Source: Salticus scenicus
Lineage: Eukaryota > Arthropoda > Arachnida > Araneae > Salticidae
Length of the DNA stretch: 64,000 nt
Assembly: GCA_963930645.1 (NCBI GenBank)
Contig: OZ005648.1
Location: 155,581,035-155,645,034 of the forward strand
Direction of reading: 5' to 3'
Numbering within the stretch: the stretch's first letter is position 1; every line of letters begins with the position of its first letter. Under the pieces are notes generated by a model. That model saw nothing but the letters and a program-made list of their open reading frames with translations. It was not told where the DNA came from and ran no database searches. The position numbers were made by a program, and so were the translations under genes. This document shows positions 12,236 to 24,547 of this stretch, piece after piece.

Positions 12236-12910
12236 CACTACTGACCATCCAAAAAGCAATTTTATGAAAGATAAGAGACATCAAAGGTGAATTTTTTGTA
12301 ACAATATGAAACACAAAGATTAAATGGTAGAAAATATTAGTATCTCTTTCAATAGAAAAATATGAATATATATATATATATATATATTAGCATTTTGTGT
12401 ATTTACTAGCTCTAGTTGGTTATAACTGCTGCTAATGTCTCAGCATTGCTTAAAAGAGATTTGTATGATTTCTTGGGGAAAATCAATCCCTGCTATTTAC
12501 ACACATTTCCAGGTCAATCTTAACTTCACTGTAGTAGTCAATCATCAACTAGATGAGTTTTATGGGTCACAGATCAGGAGAATGCGTAGATTAAGCTAGC
12601 ATTGCAGTCTGCTTGGCCAAAAAAGAATAAATCGTACCATATATAGTCATGCATTATCCTTGTGAAACATGACTACAGACAAGTCTTAAAATTACAGTAA
12701 GACAACTTATTCCTACACCTTAGATGTATATTGCTCACTATGCAATATACTGACAATATAGATCTGAGAGGTGCAGAAGTAAAATCCAATGCTACATAAT
12801 TGATAATGCTAGGTGAAAGACTGATATGGGGATGTACAAGAGTTGTACAAGGTTTCACATTACTGCCATGCAATCCAATTATAGCCATTGTTGTATGACA
12901 AATAGAACTA
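12236..12910. mobile_element. Possible Tc1/mariner-like relic
   Basis: It begins TACACTACTGACCATCCAAA, which resembles the left end of a common Tc1-like family. A more balanced-composition stretch follows, with an internal (AT)n run at 12367-12388. No matching right end was found and the minus-strand frame at 12673-12888 has no recognisable transposase motif. Low confidence. Confidence 0.3.
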
Positions 12911-14290
12911 TAATTTATCTGAAAAGATAATGTTGTGCCATTTGTTTAGTTTATATTCGCTATTCATTGCACCACTATTAAAGCAAATGCTGTGGTTTAT
13001 AGTCGATAATAATAGTAATTGATGGCTTGCTGAAATTCTGTTAGGCTCCTCACAACATCAAATGATATGTGCAGCTGCAGACACATATTGTTATGAAACA
13101 TATGTTATTTCTTGCTCTATGGCTTTTAGTATTGCAACTAAGCTGGTGAGTATTTTCATACTAACTGCATTCCAATAATTAATCGCCATTATGAACTGAA
13201 ATGAAGTGACTGATGAATTAGTTTGAAAAAACTTTTTAGAACCACAGTTTTTGGCTTATGGTAGCCTATATTTATTCTCTCACAACCTGTATTAACCTCA
13301 TAGTAATCTTTGTTAACTTAAACTCATGGCATATAGTTACTGATATGGGGTGGAAATTTTTCTGCAGAAAATTTTCAAAGTCCAAAAGGCAATTTTTTTA
13401 GTAAATTATTTTACATGACATATTTAAACTTTTCTTTTATTAGTCACAGTGCAGTTATTAGTTACAGTAATGTCAGATTTAGTGTGAAAAACAAGTTTTT
13501 GATTAAATACATTATTTAGAAAGCTACCAGGTATATGATTTATGCAACTTACTCGAGAAGGAGAAAGTTATTTATTATAACACAAGAGATGTATGGTTGC
13601 TAATGAGAATTAATGCAGTTGTTAAATTTGATCTTGTTTTTCAAAAAATGATTTTTTTTTTCTTAATGTTTTATTTTGAAGTAAATAAAGTGCAAAAAAG
13701 CACTTTGTTCATTTTTTTTCCACTTTATAACTTCAGAATGGAGTATTAAAAATTCAAAATAAATTTTGGGAACCATTAAATCACAATTTCTGTATTTTTT
13801 TTATTAATTTATTTTGAATTGAATAATTATTCATATATATTTTTTTTAAATAGTTTTGTTTACTTGTAGTTTTTAATATATTAGTTTTATTTTACAAAAC
13901 CTTTGTAATTTAGAGACTTTGAAATTTTTCCGGAAAACCCACATCCCTACATATAGATAATATGAAAGTACCAGCTGATGCAATCATTCCCATCATTGTG
14001 TTGTCTCTCCTAGGTCAACTAATTGCACATCTACATACCTTTGATTTAACTAGGTCTATGATAAACATAAATTTTTTAAATAGATTGTCCTACAGTTCTT
14101 TCTCTGTCTAGCTCAGAAATATGTTCAATTGATGCCCCTGTTCTTCTATTAGGTATACTGGAGCTTCCCATCCCAAAACACCACGTAAAGAAAAAGCAAT
14201 TCTATTGCTTAAAAGCAGTTCTTTGTTCTTCCTTTATATAGTGCTTGTAAATCAGACTACAGGTACCATGATCTATGTCTGCGCGAAATA
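12911..14290. other. Non-coding stretch
   Basis: No recognisable gene. Poly-T and AT-rich tracts dominate from 13640 to 13870. The 13960-14290 part is less AT-rich and has two acceptor-like CTAGG/TTAGG sites (near 14013 and 14153), but the frames behind them lack any zinc-finger cysteine pattern. Confidence 0.4.
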
Positions 14291-14294
14291 CTGA

Positions 14295-14575
14295 TCACAG
14301 GGTTAATTGTGTTCAGGTAATTTACCTAATTTCAGGTATTTATTTTTCATTTTCAATTCTGAAATTCCAGTTTTTCTGATAGTTTAAATTCATAAAATAA
14401 GACTGAAATATTAATTTTATATAACATAAACCTAATTAAAATTACTTCTTTTCATAATGAGAGGATCGGACCTACCTGCAGTAAATTATATGCTCTCTTC
14501 ATATGTGAAATATTTCTCAATAAAATTTCAGCTACTTTTTCATGAATTCATAATCACCGTTGTAAATCTTTTCAC
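14295..14575 (+). repeat. Dispersed repeat, copy 1 (partner at 25130-25400)
   Basis: This stretch and 25130-25400 align in the same orientation over about 270 bases. Shared words include AAATTCATAAAATAAGACT, AAATTATATG followed by CTCTC and CATGTGAAA, and TTTTTCATGAATTCA. The copies differ by many substitutions. Function and class are unknown. Confidence 0.7.
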
Positions 14576-15186
14576 ATCCTGTTAAGCTGTATGCATGTTA
14601 TAAATTTCGCATTTTTTCAATGCTTTCTTCATCAAGTTACTTTTGTATGGACAGTAGTATATATATATATATATATACCAATGTTTAATAAATCAGTTAG
14701 ACCTTTATATGAATGAATATCTAAAAGGATAAAACTAAGAATTGTGTCAGCCTTACAATTCATTAATTTTTTTTTTAAGTAACTGTGCATTTATTCAAGC
14801 AATTTCTTACCATTTTATTACTATACTCTTTTTTTTTTTTTTTTTTTTTTTTGCATCGTATCTATTTACAGTATCTTCTAAGATAAATAAAAAAAGCATA
14901 ACTAAGACTTTTAAACATTTTATTAAAAAAATCAATTAAGCAATAACAATTAAAAAAATAAATTCTTATTGTTTCATAGAAATGTATCTATCTGCATGAA
15001 GCTCAGTAAATTCTTTATTATATTCAAGTTAACTTGTGAAGTTTCAAGTATTATGTGGATAAAATATATATATGCTTCATTATAAAGTTGTCCAGCACAA
15101 AATAGATTTATAAGTGAGTAAGTTATTTTTGTCTTGTTGAATGATTTCACTCAAGTTATTTATTTCTTAATGTGTTGGGCTCATTA

Positions 15187-16064
15187 TATATGGTGTTCCA
15201 AAAGTCCCCCCCCCCCAACTCGAAAATGAGTCGGAATTTTGAAAAATGGCGAAACACATATTTAATGAATTTGAGAAGGACCTCTTGTGGCGAAAAAAGT
15301 TTGGGTCCAGGGGGGGCCGCTAGGGAGAGCAACTTTAAAATTTCAAACAGGAAGGTATGTCTTGTGATACATCCCTGGAAACGTCTCTTCAAGACAATGA
15401 ATTTGATATAAATAGTTTCACTCTACAATGATTTTTAAAGGAGATACATGAGTTTTTAGACTTTTGAATTGTGGATTTTATACTTATGTATCCCCTTTAA
15501 TAATCACTGCAGGACAAAACTATTTATACCAAATTCATTTTCTTGAAGAGGCATTTCCAGGGATGTATCACAAGACATACTTTGCCCAAAAATGTTTGGG
15601 CCTGGGCAAGGGGGTGGTAGGAGTGCCACTAGGAAATGCAACATTAAATTTCTAATGGGAAGGTATTCTTGTGATACATCCCGGGAAACGTCTCTTCAAG
15701 ACAATGAATTTGGTATAAATAGTTTTGTCCTGCAGTGATTATTAAAGGGGATACATAAGTATAAAATCCACATTTCAAAAGTCTGAAAACTCATGTATCT
15801 CCTTTAATAATCATTGTAGGGCGAAATTATTTGTATCAAATTCATTGTCTTGAAAAGACGTTTCCAGGGATGTACCACAAGACATACATACCTTCCCATT
15901 TGAAATTTTAAAGTTGCCCCCCTCCCCCCCTCCCCAGTCCAAACTTTTTTCACCAAAAGAGGTCCCTCTCGAATTCATTAAATACGTGTTTCGCCATTTT
16001 TTCAAAATTTCAACTCATTTTTCAGTTAGGAGGAGGGTGTAGGACTTTTGGAACACCCTGTATA
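15187..16064. mobile_element. Fold-back element with four-fold internal symmetry
   Basis: The termini are TATATGGTGTTCCAAAAGTC (15187-15206) and the complement of TATACAGGGTGTTCC (right end 16064). The whole is an inverted repeat with its centre near 15625. Each half is itself an inverted repeat: a GTCTTGTGATACATCC...TTGAAGA...TTTATA block occurs four times in alternating orientation between 15340 and 15900. The reading frames over 15156-15411, 15464-15655 and 15811-16005 are mirror images produced by this symmetry and are not genes. G/C homopolymers (15206-15217, 15915-15933) sit inside the arms. Confidence 0.8.
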
Positions 16065-16784
16065 ATTTAGCATGCACTCCTACTTAACTTTTTATATTAA
16101 ACATAAATTTTGCTGGAAATTATTATTTTTTAAAATTATTTTAGAATTTTCAAATTTCAATTCTTGAAATAATTCGGAAAATATTTAATGATTCAGTTTT
16201 ACTCCATTTAAATGAAACAATAAATGTCTAATTAACTGAGTCTATATTATTTGTCAATAATGTAATTTTAGAGACATTTTAATTTTAAAACACATTATTT
16301 ATGTAAAGTTCCTAATATATTTTAATTACTTTGTGTGTTTATTTGATTGTGTGTAATGTGAATATATATTATGTGTTAGTCTATTAATTTATGTGAAATT
16401 AACAGGATTTTTGTTATTAAATTTGTCATGATTTTTTATAAGTATTTCTCAATTAGTGTGTTTTGTACTAAACATATGATAAATGTTCTTAAAAATGTGT
16501 TATAAAAACATTTGTAAATATATTTTAAGATTTCTTTTAAATTGATTTTGTATTTACTATGTGTCTATTCAAGTTTCAAACTGCACTTTATATGTATGTG
16601 ATGGAAGTCAAGAATAAGCAAAAATAACTTTCTTAAAGCAATTTAGTAAGAGAAATCTATACATCATATATTTAGAGTCTCTTTATTCATTACTTTATCC
16701 TATAAGGAAATATACAAAAAAACAGTTTGTGCAAATATTCAGTGTTTCATAGAAATTTTGATAGAATAATTTTATCGCTTAGTT

Positions 16785-17075
16785 TCATTTCTTTGCATTA
16801 ATATTTATTATTTATTACATTGCTACTTTCATTTCATTGCACTAATACTTATTTATTTCATTACTATTTTCATTTCATTGCATTAGTACTTGTTATTCAT
16901 TTCATTACATTAATACTTGTTATTTATTTTATTACATTTTTTTATTTCATTACATTGCATTAATACTTATTTATTTCATTACTTCTTTCATTTCATTGCA
17001 TTAGTACTTGTTATTTATTTCATTTCCTTGCATTAATACTTATTATTTATCTCATTATTTAATCTCAAATAACAA
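16785..17075. repeat. Degenerate minisatellite (TTTCATTGCATTAATACTTATT)n
   Basis: A unit close to TTTCATTTCATTGCATTA plus ATACTTATTTA recurs about seven times, with variable spacers. It expands and contracts between units, which fits replication slippage. Confidence 0.75.
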
Positions 17076-17840
17076 AAAAATAATATAAATGATAAAATAT
17101 AAATAATCTGTACAATTTTTTTAAATTTAAATTTTACATATTATAAAATTAAAAATATGTGGTAATGCACACTCACACATACGTAAAAAAAAGAGGAAGA
17201 AGAAAAAGAAAAAAGTTGAGTAGCGTTATTTTTATATTATGTTTTGTGTGTGTGTGTTGGGGGGGGGGGGAGGGGTATGACAAAAGTTTTATTTTTTACT
17301 GATTGATGTATTTGTTGTTGACTATGTTCTTAATATAATATTAGCCATTATGCATTTGCATAAACATAAATTAATATTATGAATTTACATTAATTGATAT
17401 TGTTGTATAGAATTACATTATTAAATGTTAAAAGAATATGTTACAACATTATAAAAAAAAATACCCTTCAGAATTTGTGTTATGAAATCTAGTATGTTAT
17501 TGAGTACAATGTGTATCTATGCTTGTAATAATACTGTATAATAAAGATTATATGATAAATAATAAATAAATAAATAAATAAAAAGTTAGATTAAAATTTA
17601 TTTTTGTGATGAAAATCAGTTTGTAGATTCTGTTAGTAAAAAGTACATTTTTCATAAAAAAAAAAAAAAAAAAAAAAGTGTGAATGTTTATGCATACATA
17701 AAGATGTAAAAAGTATGATTTCTATGATGAATGCTTATGAAATTGATAACATTGTCAGTGAAAGGGGTGAGGTGGGAGGTGATTTGTAGTTAGTATATAA
17801 TGAAATTTTATTTAGACATTATCTTAATTTCAAGTTATTT
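17076..17840. other. Intron before exon 2
   Basis: AT-rich, with a purine-rich (AAAGA)n-like tract near 17186-17215, a (GT)n/poly-G tract at 17245-17272, a (AAAT)n run near 17558-17583 and a poly-A run at 17658-17677. No coding signal. Confidence 0.5.
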
Positions 17841-17847
17841 ATTGTAG

Positions 17848-18116
17848 GTTTTTCAAAAGGAAAACTTGGTGGTATTATTAATGTGTGTTCACAGTGCCCA
17901 TATTCAACACCAATCTTAAGTCATTTCAAAAGGCATTTACTGATTCATAGTGGAAAACGTCCCTTTTCTTGTGAAATGTGTAATAAATCCTTTCGTCAAA
18001 AGGAACATCTTAAATCTCATTTATTAACTCATATGGCTCAGTGTTCAGTGTGTTTTCAGACTTTCACTTCTAAAGAGGATCTCAAGACTCATATGTGTGC
18101 TGCACACTTTCTTTAA
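17848..18116 (+). CDS. Alternative terminal exon 2, three C2H2 zinc fingers
   Basis: The acceptor TTATTTATTGTAG ends at 17847. The exon opens with GT in the same phase as exon 1 and encodes 88 residues to TAA. After a 12-residue leader come finger 1 (CSQC...HFKRHLLIH), finger 2 (CEMC...QKEHLKSHLLTH) and finger 3 (CSVC...EDLKTHMCAAH, C2H2 with a four-residue His spacing). The linker between fingers 1 and 2 is SGKRPF. Fingers 2 and 3 are joined by only MAQ, as in exon 3, so finger 3 is packed much closer than the classical five-residue linker allows. In finger 1 the helix positions -1, 2, 3, 6 read I, S, H, R. The exon is intact with no frameshift. Its likely role is to give one isoform of the transcription factor its DNA specificity. 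Confidence 0.9.
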
Positions 18117-18580
18117 TATTTTAAATCTCACCTATATTTATCCTTGTTATGATATTTTAAATATGATAAAATATAAAGAGCTTTTAAAATATTCAAACTT
18201 TGTTGTTATTTCTTTTTCCCCCCATCTAGTTATAAAAGCATATATTTTTTGTGATTTTGCATTGCACTTAATTCTGTTAGCTATTTTATTTATTTATATT
18301 TTATTTTGTGTGTGTGTGTTAAGGGGTTATTTGTTCAGTTTAAAAAAAAAAAAAAAAAAAATGAGTGCTAAAGTGTGTTTTATGCTTTTTAGCTTTATTT
18401 TATACAAAATATTACACATTTGAAAAAAAAAAATAATAATAATGTATATATATGTATTTAAGAACATACATTATTTAAAATTATCTATGCAATATGTATA
18501 ATTTGTTCATTATTATTCTCTGACTGAGAAGTTTAATATTTTTAAGAGATTCTGCATTACTTTCATGAAAAATTTTTTCC
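18117..18580. other. 3' flank of exon 2
   Basis: AT-rich with a (GT)n stretch at 18308-18319 and poly-A runs. The open frame at 18097-18423 runs through these tracts with no domain and is not supported as a gene. No clear AATAAA was noted in the first 300 bases. Confidence 0.4.
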
Positions 18581-18584
18581 TGTT

Positions 18585-19125
18585 TTTTTACTTTCTTCTA
18601 TATGTAATATAGAGAAAGTATTGGATTCATGAAATTTTTCTAACTTCGGTTTTGATGGATTTACACGTTTTGGAATGTCCTGAACACAATTTGATAGTTT
18701 TTACAAAATGTCTGTGTGTATCATGATTTTTATGGACACTGTATCTCATGAACCAATGAATGAAATTTAATCAAACTTGGTATGTAGTTGGACCCTGACA
18801 TAAACTGGTGCTGATTAGATTTAGGGATCAATTGCTTAACAGGTGGCGCTGTGATTGCATTTTTTCTAAACTTTTAACATTATTTTAAACTTGTGAGTGT
18901 AAAATTAATATGAATTATTAATAATGGTAGTAGTTAACTAGGAAAAAAAATTTGTGCATGTGGGGGGCATCAATTCCCCCCTGGGGAGGGGGGTAAATTT
19001 TCAAGATGGGTATCTTTCGAAAGGTCTCATCAATACCTTTAAAACGAATGGTTGAACTATAGATCCGTGATAATTTAAAACAAAGTTATCAATTTTTGTA
19101 ACTTTTAACGAAAAAAAATTTTTCA
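18585..19125 (+). repeat. Dispersed arthropod-type repeat (ATTTACACGTTTTG family)
   Basis: It starts with CTTTCTTCTATATGTAATAT and a pair of words GATGGATTTACACGTTTTG and GTATCTCATGAACCAATG. Then come a GGTGGCGCTGTGATT block and a G/C-rich stretch at 18960-18997. Parts are shared with the units at 28500-29180 (TTTACACGTTTTGAGATTTC), and more loosely with 42040-42300 and 43030-43140. It looks like an interspersed repeat; its class is unknown. Confidence 0.6.
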
Positions 19126-20450
19126 TTTTTTTTTTTTTTTTTTTTTAATATTGAGAATAAAATGGACTTCTTTTTTATATTTAGTGTTATACTACTTTTC
19201 TAATATGGAAATCGTCTGCATTATCATGGAAGATAATTTTTTTTAAATAATAATTTTAATAAATTATTTTTACTCAGTGAATTTGTATAGGAAAATATAG
19301 AAGAAAGTCTTGTGGTCTCCACAACATACTAGTTTTTTTTTTTTTTTTTCATCATATTTTTTATTAAATATCAACAAATCTTTTACATTTTTCTGCAAGA
19401 CTGACAGCTCTTCACAGACTGTTGGCTTTTGAATTAATAAAACCTTAAATGTGGATGATGATCCTTTAATGAAAAAATTCATTCTATATTTTCTTTTATA
19501 TATTGTGAAACTTTTTTTTTTTTTTTTTTTTTTGTCATTACAAAATTATAAATTAATAGTTTGTAAAAAAGGAACATACTTATATAAAATTTATATGAAA
19601 CAGATTTAAATAAAATAAATTAAATAATAAAATCTGTAACAACAAAGTAATTTTATATGATCATTAAATTGAATCACCAGTTTGAAGAAGTGAACAAGTC
19701 CAGAATCAGATGAGGAAATTTGTTGCATATAGAATCTGCATTTTTTGAAGTTTTAATCATTTGTATGTATTGTTGGGAATGGATAAAACCAGTCACATTT
19801 TCTTATTTTACGTTTTATGACTCGAGATTAGGGATGGCGTTGAAGAAATTAAACTCATAAATATTCCTGATGCTTGTTTTTATCTTAAAAAAGGTGTTTT
19901 TCATTACCTTCTTTTACCTGGCATGTGTGTTATCACAAAGCGAATCTAAAAAAGTGAAAACTCAATTTTCGATTTTTGGCACTTGTTCCTGTTTTCAAAC
20001 TGGTAATTAAATTATATTCTGCTTAAGGTCAAAATAATAAGCCATGTTAACCTTTTTTTTTTTTCTTGAATGGTGGTTAATTTAAAACACAATTATTTAA
20101 CAAAATTCAATCTGTTTCATCATCTAAATATAAAGTAAAGGTCCTGCATTAGATCAGGCCTGTTAATTTTATCTAAACACAATTTGTCTTTGAGGTTAGC
20201 TTGTTTTGATATTTTTGCTTAAATCAAGTTGACAGTGATATATTGATCTTTTTTTTTTCTCTCTCTACCCCACAAGTCTGGTGTGAATCAAGTAGATTTC
20301 AACATTTTTCAATTAATATCAGTTTTCAGTTGAGTTTGAGTGAACCCAATTTTTTAAACAAAAGTGTAAGGTGTTTTATAGATGAAAAGTTCATTTTTTA
20401 AGTATAAATATTTTACTGTATAAAATATGAAATTGACATTAAAAATTGTT
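19126..20450. other. Non-coding stretch
   Basis: Poly-T tracts at 19126-19146, 19332-19349 and 19511-19533. No domain in the frame at 19270-19482. Nothing else recognised. Confidence 0.45.
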
Positions 20451-20770
20451 GGAGAAATAACTGGCCATTAAATTTTAAACTCACCCTACAATTGTTATAT
20501 CTTAATTGTGTTGTGTGATTAAAAAAAAAAAAAAAAGAATGATGAGAAACATTTCCAGATTCTATATTCATTAATGTTTTCTCAAAATTTTACAGTGAAC
20601 AAATCACTCCTAATAAAAAACATAAACAAATTAAGAATATAATTAGTAAATAAATCAATATTAATAATTTAATGCTGAAAGGAATCAAAAAGAAATAAAT
20701 CAATGTTCTAATTTTTAAATAACAGTACTTTATTTTTTTTACATCTTAATAAAATTAGCATTTCATTTGT
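20451..20770 (+). repeat. Direct repeat copy 1 (partner 20846-21500)
   Basis: About 300 bases, from GGAGAAATAACTGGC to GCATTTCAT, align with 20846-21500 once the insert at 20890-21214 is removed. The corresponding empty site reads CCCTACAATTGTTATATC. Confidence 0.85.
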
Positions 20771-20845
20771 TACATTGAACTTAAATATTTTAGATGGGGA
20801 GGGGGAATTTTGTGTCAGGCATCAGCTTATGGGTAACAGTGTGCT

Positions 20846-21500
20846 GGAGAGAAAACTGGCTATTGAATTTCAAACTCCCTCAACAACTACAGGGTTGCTA
20901 CGGTACCTGGAAAACTGAGGGAATTTAAAAATCTATTAAAAAACAGGGAATTTTGAAATTTTTTGGAGAAACATTGGAAAAATCATTATAATCAAATAAT
21001 TTAAAAAATTTTATCCTGAATCAATTATGTTTTTTTTTTTTTTTTTTTCCCCAACTATAGTAAGGTAATAAAATTAATATGCCCTAAATATGTTCAATTG
21101 ACTTGTAAACATGTTAGATTCTAATGCTACATGATTGCATGTCATCTATTTTACTTCTAAAAGAGACAGGGAAAACTCAGGGAATTTTTTCTCCTGATTT
21201 GTGGAGCAACCCTGAACTATTATACCTTGAGTTGTGTTGGGTAATTAAAAAATAAATAAAAATAATAATGATGCAAAACATTCTCACATTCTGTGTTATT
21301 TAGTATTTTTCTAAAATTGTGCAGTAAACAAATCATTCTTAATAAGAAAACAAATTAAGAAAATAGTTAGTAAATAAATCAGAATAAAATAAATAAATAT
21401 TATAAATAAATCAACGTTTTAATTTTTAAATAATATTTTATTTTCCTTGCATCTTAATTAAATTGCCATTCCTTGAAATTTTGAGCAGCATTTCATGTAG
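20846..21500 (+). repeat. Direct repeat copy 2, interrupted
   Basis: Second copy of the preceding repeat, split by the element at 20890-21214. Shared words include ACAAATCA, TAAGAAAATA/TAAGAATATA and TTTTAATTTTTAAATAA. Confidence 0.85.
20890..21214 (+). mobile_element. 325-bp MITE, CAGGGTTGCTAC ends
   Basis: Left end CAGGGTTGCTACGGTACC, right end GTGGAGCAACCCTG. AACTA flanks both sides (20885-20889 and 21215-21219), and copy 1 of the surrounding repeat shows the empty site. The inside carries CTGGAAAACTGAGGGAATTT and GACAGGGAAAACTCAGGGAA. A second copy lies inverted at 35496-35863, and a fragment (CAGGGTTCGCACAGGTCAGGG) at about 42486. Confidence 0.8.
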
Positions 21501-23255
21501 ATAAATTTAGATTACTAGCTAGAGAAATAATGTCGTAATTTTTTATATATATATTTTTTTTTTTTTCGTTTTTATTTATTTATTTATTTGTAAGAAAATT
21601 GGGAAACTTGCAAAACTTGATGAGAATAAGTTTCTCACCATGGAATTATGATTCACAAATTTATCACTTGTTAAGAAAGACAGGTAGGACTGGACATTAC
21701 TGCAGGATCCAAAGCAAATTAGTATCACTAGCAGATAGATACATCATCATCCCTTAGGATCCGGAAAAGTCTTCCTTCCTTGAAAGCATTTCTTTCAAGC
21801 TACAGGCAAAACTGCTGTGAGAAGAATCTAATATAATATCTGTTATTATAATTTTTGTCTTTCTTTCTCAAACTTTATAACAATATTCCTTGTTATTATG
21901 CATCTCTCATGATTTGTTTTGTTGTTAAAAACAAGGATATTGTCAGTATGCTATGACTGGCCTGTTTATCTCCTTCTCTTCTCAAATGCCCCATCTTATA
22001 GCCGGACAATTTTCCCTGGTTTTCCATAACTGCATTAAAATATACTGATTTTTCCATAATCTTGAGATTATTAACTTAATAAAAAACTAGCAATAAGGGA
22101 TTAAAATTATAAACTGAATAGATTACTTTTTATGTTATTAAATAAACCATATTGAAAAGAAACATTAAAAACAAAATTAATTGTATCTATCCTTCATTCC
22201 GTGTATTATCATTTGTTTTACATCTTGTAATTTATTTATTTTTAATGGTGAAACTTAAATGATGTTTTAATCCAAAGAATTAAATAAATATATTCATTAT
22301 TAGCTTATTGTGGAAAATAATAATAAGGAGATAACTTATTTTGTTTGCAAGATGATAAAATTTCATTGGTCTAATTTTTCATACTCAGTAACAGATAAGG
22401 AGTTGTTCTGAAAATAATTCATTCTTCTTAATATCACTATACTTTATACTTACAGGAATGAAAAAATCCTCTGAAAATTTGTGGTAAAAAGCACCAATAT
22501 ACCATTGTTAAATGAACTTTATGAACAATTGCTATAAAATGCAGAAATCTACAATTTCTTTGGATCAAAGTACAGATTTATCACATACTGAATGGAAAGC
22601 TACATATCCTGTTCAGTGGATACAGGAAAATTTATTGATCTATTTTAAAATTTCCTGTATTGATAAATTTGAAATATTCTATCCGTAAAAATAATATTTT
22701 TAAATACTGAATAAATATATATATATTTTTTTTTCTTCTTCACATTTGAATCTGAATTATGTCTTTTTTCTTTGAATTTTAAAATTTTAGGTTTTTTTCA
22801 CCTGATATTAAAAAATTCCAACATGCCTTTAATATATATGTGTATATATTGTAATGCATGTATTTAGCAGCTTTTAATGCTCACTGTAATAATTGCATCA
22901 TTTATTAATTAAAAACTATAAATAAGAAACACAAAGATGAAACAATATCTCAAACATTTATTTTATTTGTATGTGAATATTTCACCATGCAAAATTGAAT
23001 GAATTTCTTTAAAAAAAAGTTTACATTTCATCATAAATGTGTATTATAGATCATCACAATAAAAAGATCTTCAAATGTTTGTTTAAAAGGAAGTTATGTA
23101 TAGAAATTAATACAAAGCAAACAAAACACAATGAGGTTTTGATAATAGAAATAAATCAGAAATGCTGAAAATAACTACTATATCAGGTAAAACATAAACT
23201 CAATTTCAACATGAATGCAGTAATGTTGTCCTCATGCCTACATTTTTTAGCACCA
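21501..23255. other. Non-coding stretch
   Basis: AT-rich with (TTTA)n near 21569-21590. An unassigned, less AT-rich block lies at 21660-21830 (CAGGATCC, TTAGGATCCGG). A candidate decayed zinc-finger exon start at 22791 is described as a finding. No intact gene. Confidence 0.45.
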
Positions 23256-23770
23256 TAAAGGGTTTGGCTTAAGGCTGCCCATCAATCAGATTCAACCTTT
23301 CTTCTCCCCATGTAATCCTATGGGATTTTTGTTGCTTCATATTAAAAGGATATTTTGTTCAAAAATGATCTTTTATAAATTCTGTTTTTTGAATATTACT
23401 CTTTGAGCATTTTTATCTTAGTGAGTAATTAAAAAAAAATGTATAAATATTTATTTAAGAAAACCTCTAATTATATGCTAAAATTATACATTTAAAACAA
23501 ACCTCTAATTATATATTAAAACATAAAAAAATCTTACTTATGAATTGTTTTACTAGAGTCCTTTCAGTCAAAGCGCTAGCCTACATCTGTCGCTCTTTCT
23601 GTGATGCTGTTTAATAAAACTAAAGTTGTTGTTTTCTTCCATTCAAATCTTAATTTTAGAAGATGGCTGCATCTCTGATCAATACTTCCCATTGGCTCAT
23701 CTGTGTTGTTGCCAAGTGAATTATATAAAATTTCTACAGTTTTGTGTGCAGTAAAAACCAATTCCCTTTA

Positions 23771-24072
23771 GACGGCTCTGTGATGCCATTGAAAGAAAAA
23801 AGAAGAACTTATATATTTTGTTTTAGATTTGGGCAACAGCCAATGAAAGTTATAGTTTAGATTTGATGCTTCGACTGTGTTCGAAGGAAGAATTTTTTTA
23901 TCTCTCAGTGTGAGAGTAAATTATTAGATTTGGAACTATGTTCCTTAAGCATTTTTTTTCTGCAAATATTGTATAAATTGTATGTAGAAGTTTTAATTTC
24001 ACTATGAATATTAAATTTGAAGAAAAAGGTGACATTGTTCAATTTTTTTCATTCTTTTGCTTCAGAGCCGTC
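23771..24072. mobile_element. Possible small inverted-repeat element
   Basis: GACGGCTCTG at 23771-23780 is perfectly complementary to CAGAGCCGTC at 24063-24072. The match does not extend and no target duplication is evident. The left word lies just beyond the frame at 23576-23761, which has no domain. Confidence 0.35.
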
Positions 24073-24155
24073 CGGCATTTTAATTTGTTCCTTTTGATCT
24101 TAAGTTTTGAAATCCACTGAACCGTGAATTATTTATTACGTGATTTAATGTGTAT

Positions 24156-24227
24156 GAATGTTTTTTGTGATTTGCCAATTTTCTGGTAATCCAATATCAG
24201 AAAATTGGCAAATTACGAAAAACATTC
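24156..24227. repeat. 30-bp-arm palindrome
   Basis: GAATGTTTTTTGTGATTTGC and ten more bases (24156-24185) pair with 24198-24227 with two mismatches, around a 12-base loop. It could form a long hairpin. It lies between the arms of repeat X. Confidence 0.85.
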
Positions 24228-24547
24228 AAATTGCAAAACTAGAAATTTTGGATAATCCACGCACCTGCAACAGGAAATATTGAACAGAGGTGATGCCATC
24301 TCCTAAAATCAATAATCAAATGAAGAAAACTTTAGTTACATTAACTTTAACTTTAGTTAGGTTAAATAGACACAAATGAAGACCAGGGTCCTGACAGATA
24401 GGGCTCTGGTAAAGCAAAATTGAGCTTTTACTTAATGAAATGAGATATTTTTTTTTAAATTATTTTAATTACTCACTAAGATGAAAGGTAACATGTTCAA
24501 AGAGTAGAATTCAAAAAACTTCATTTTTGAATGAGATATTCTTATAA

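Noticed and set aside
14014..14260. Possible exons after CTAG and TTAG sites
   Set aside because: Short frames without Cys-x2-Cys or His pairs; not comparable with the five real exons.
15156..16005. Overlapping open frames on both strands
   Set aside because: Mirror images of each other created by the fold-back element at 15187-16064.
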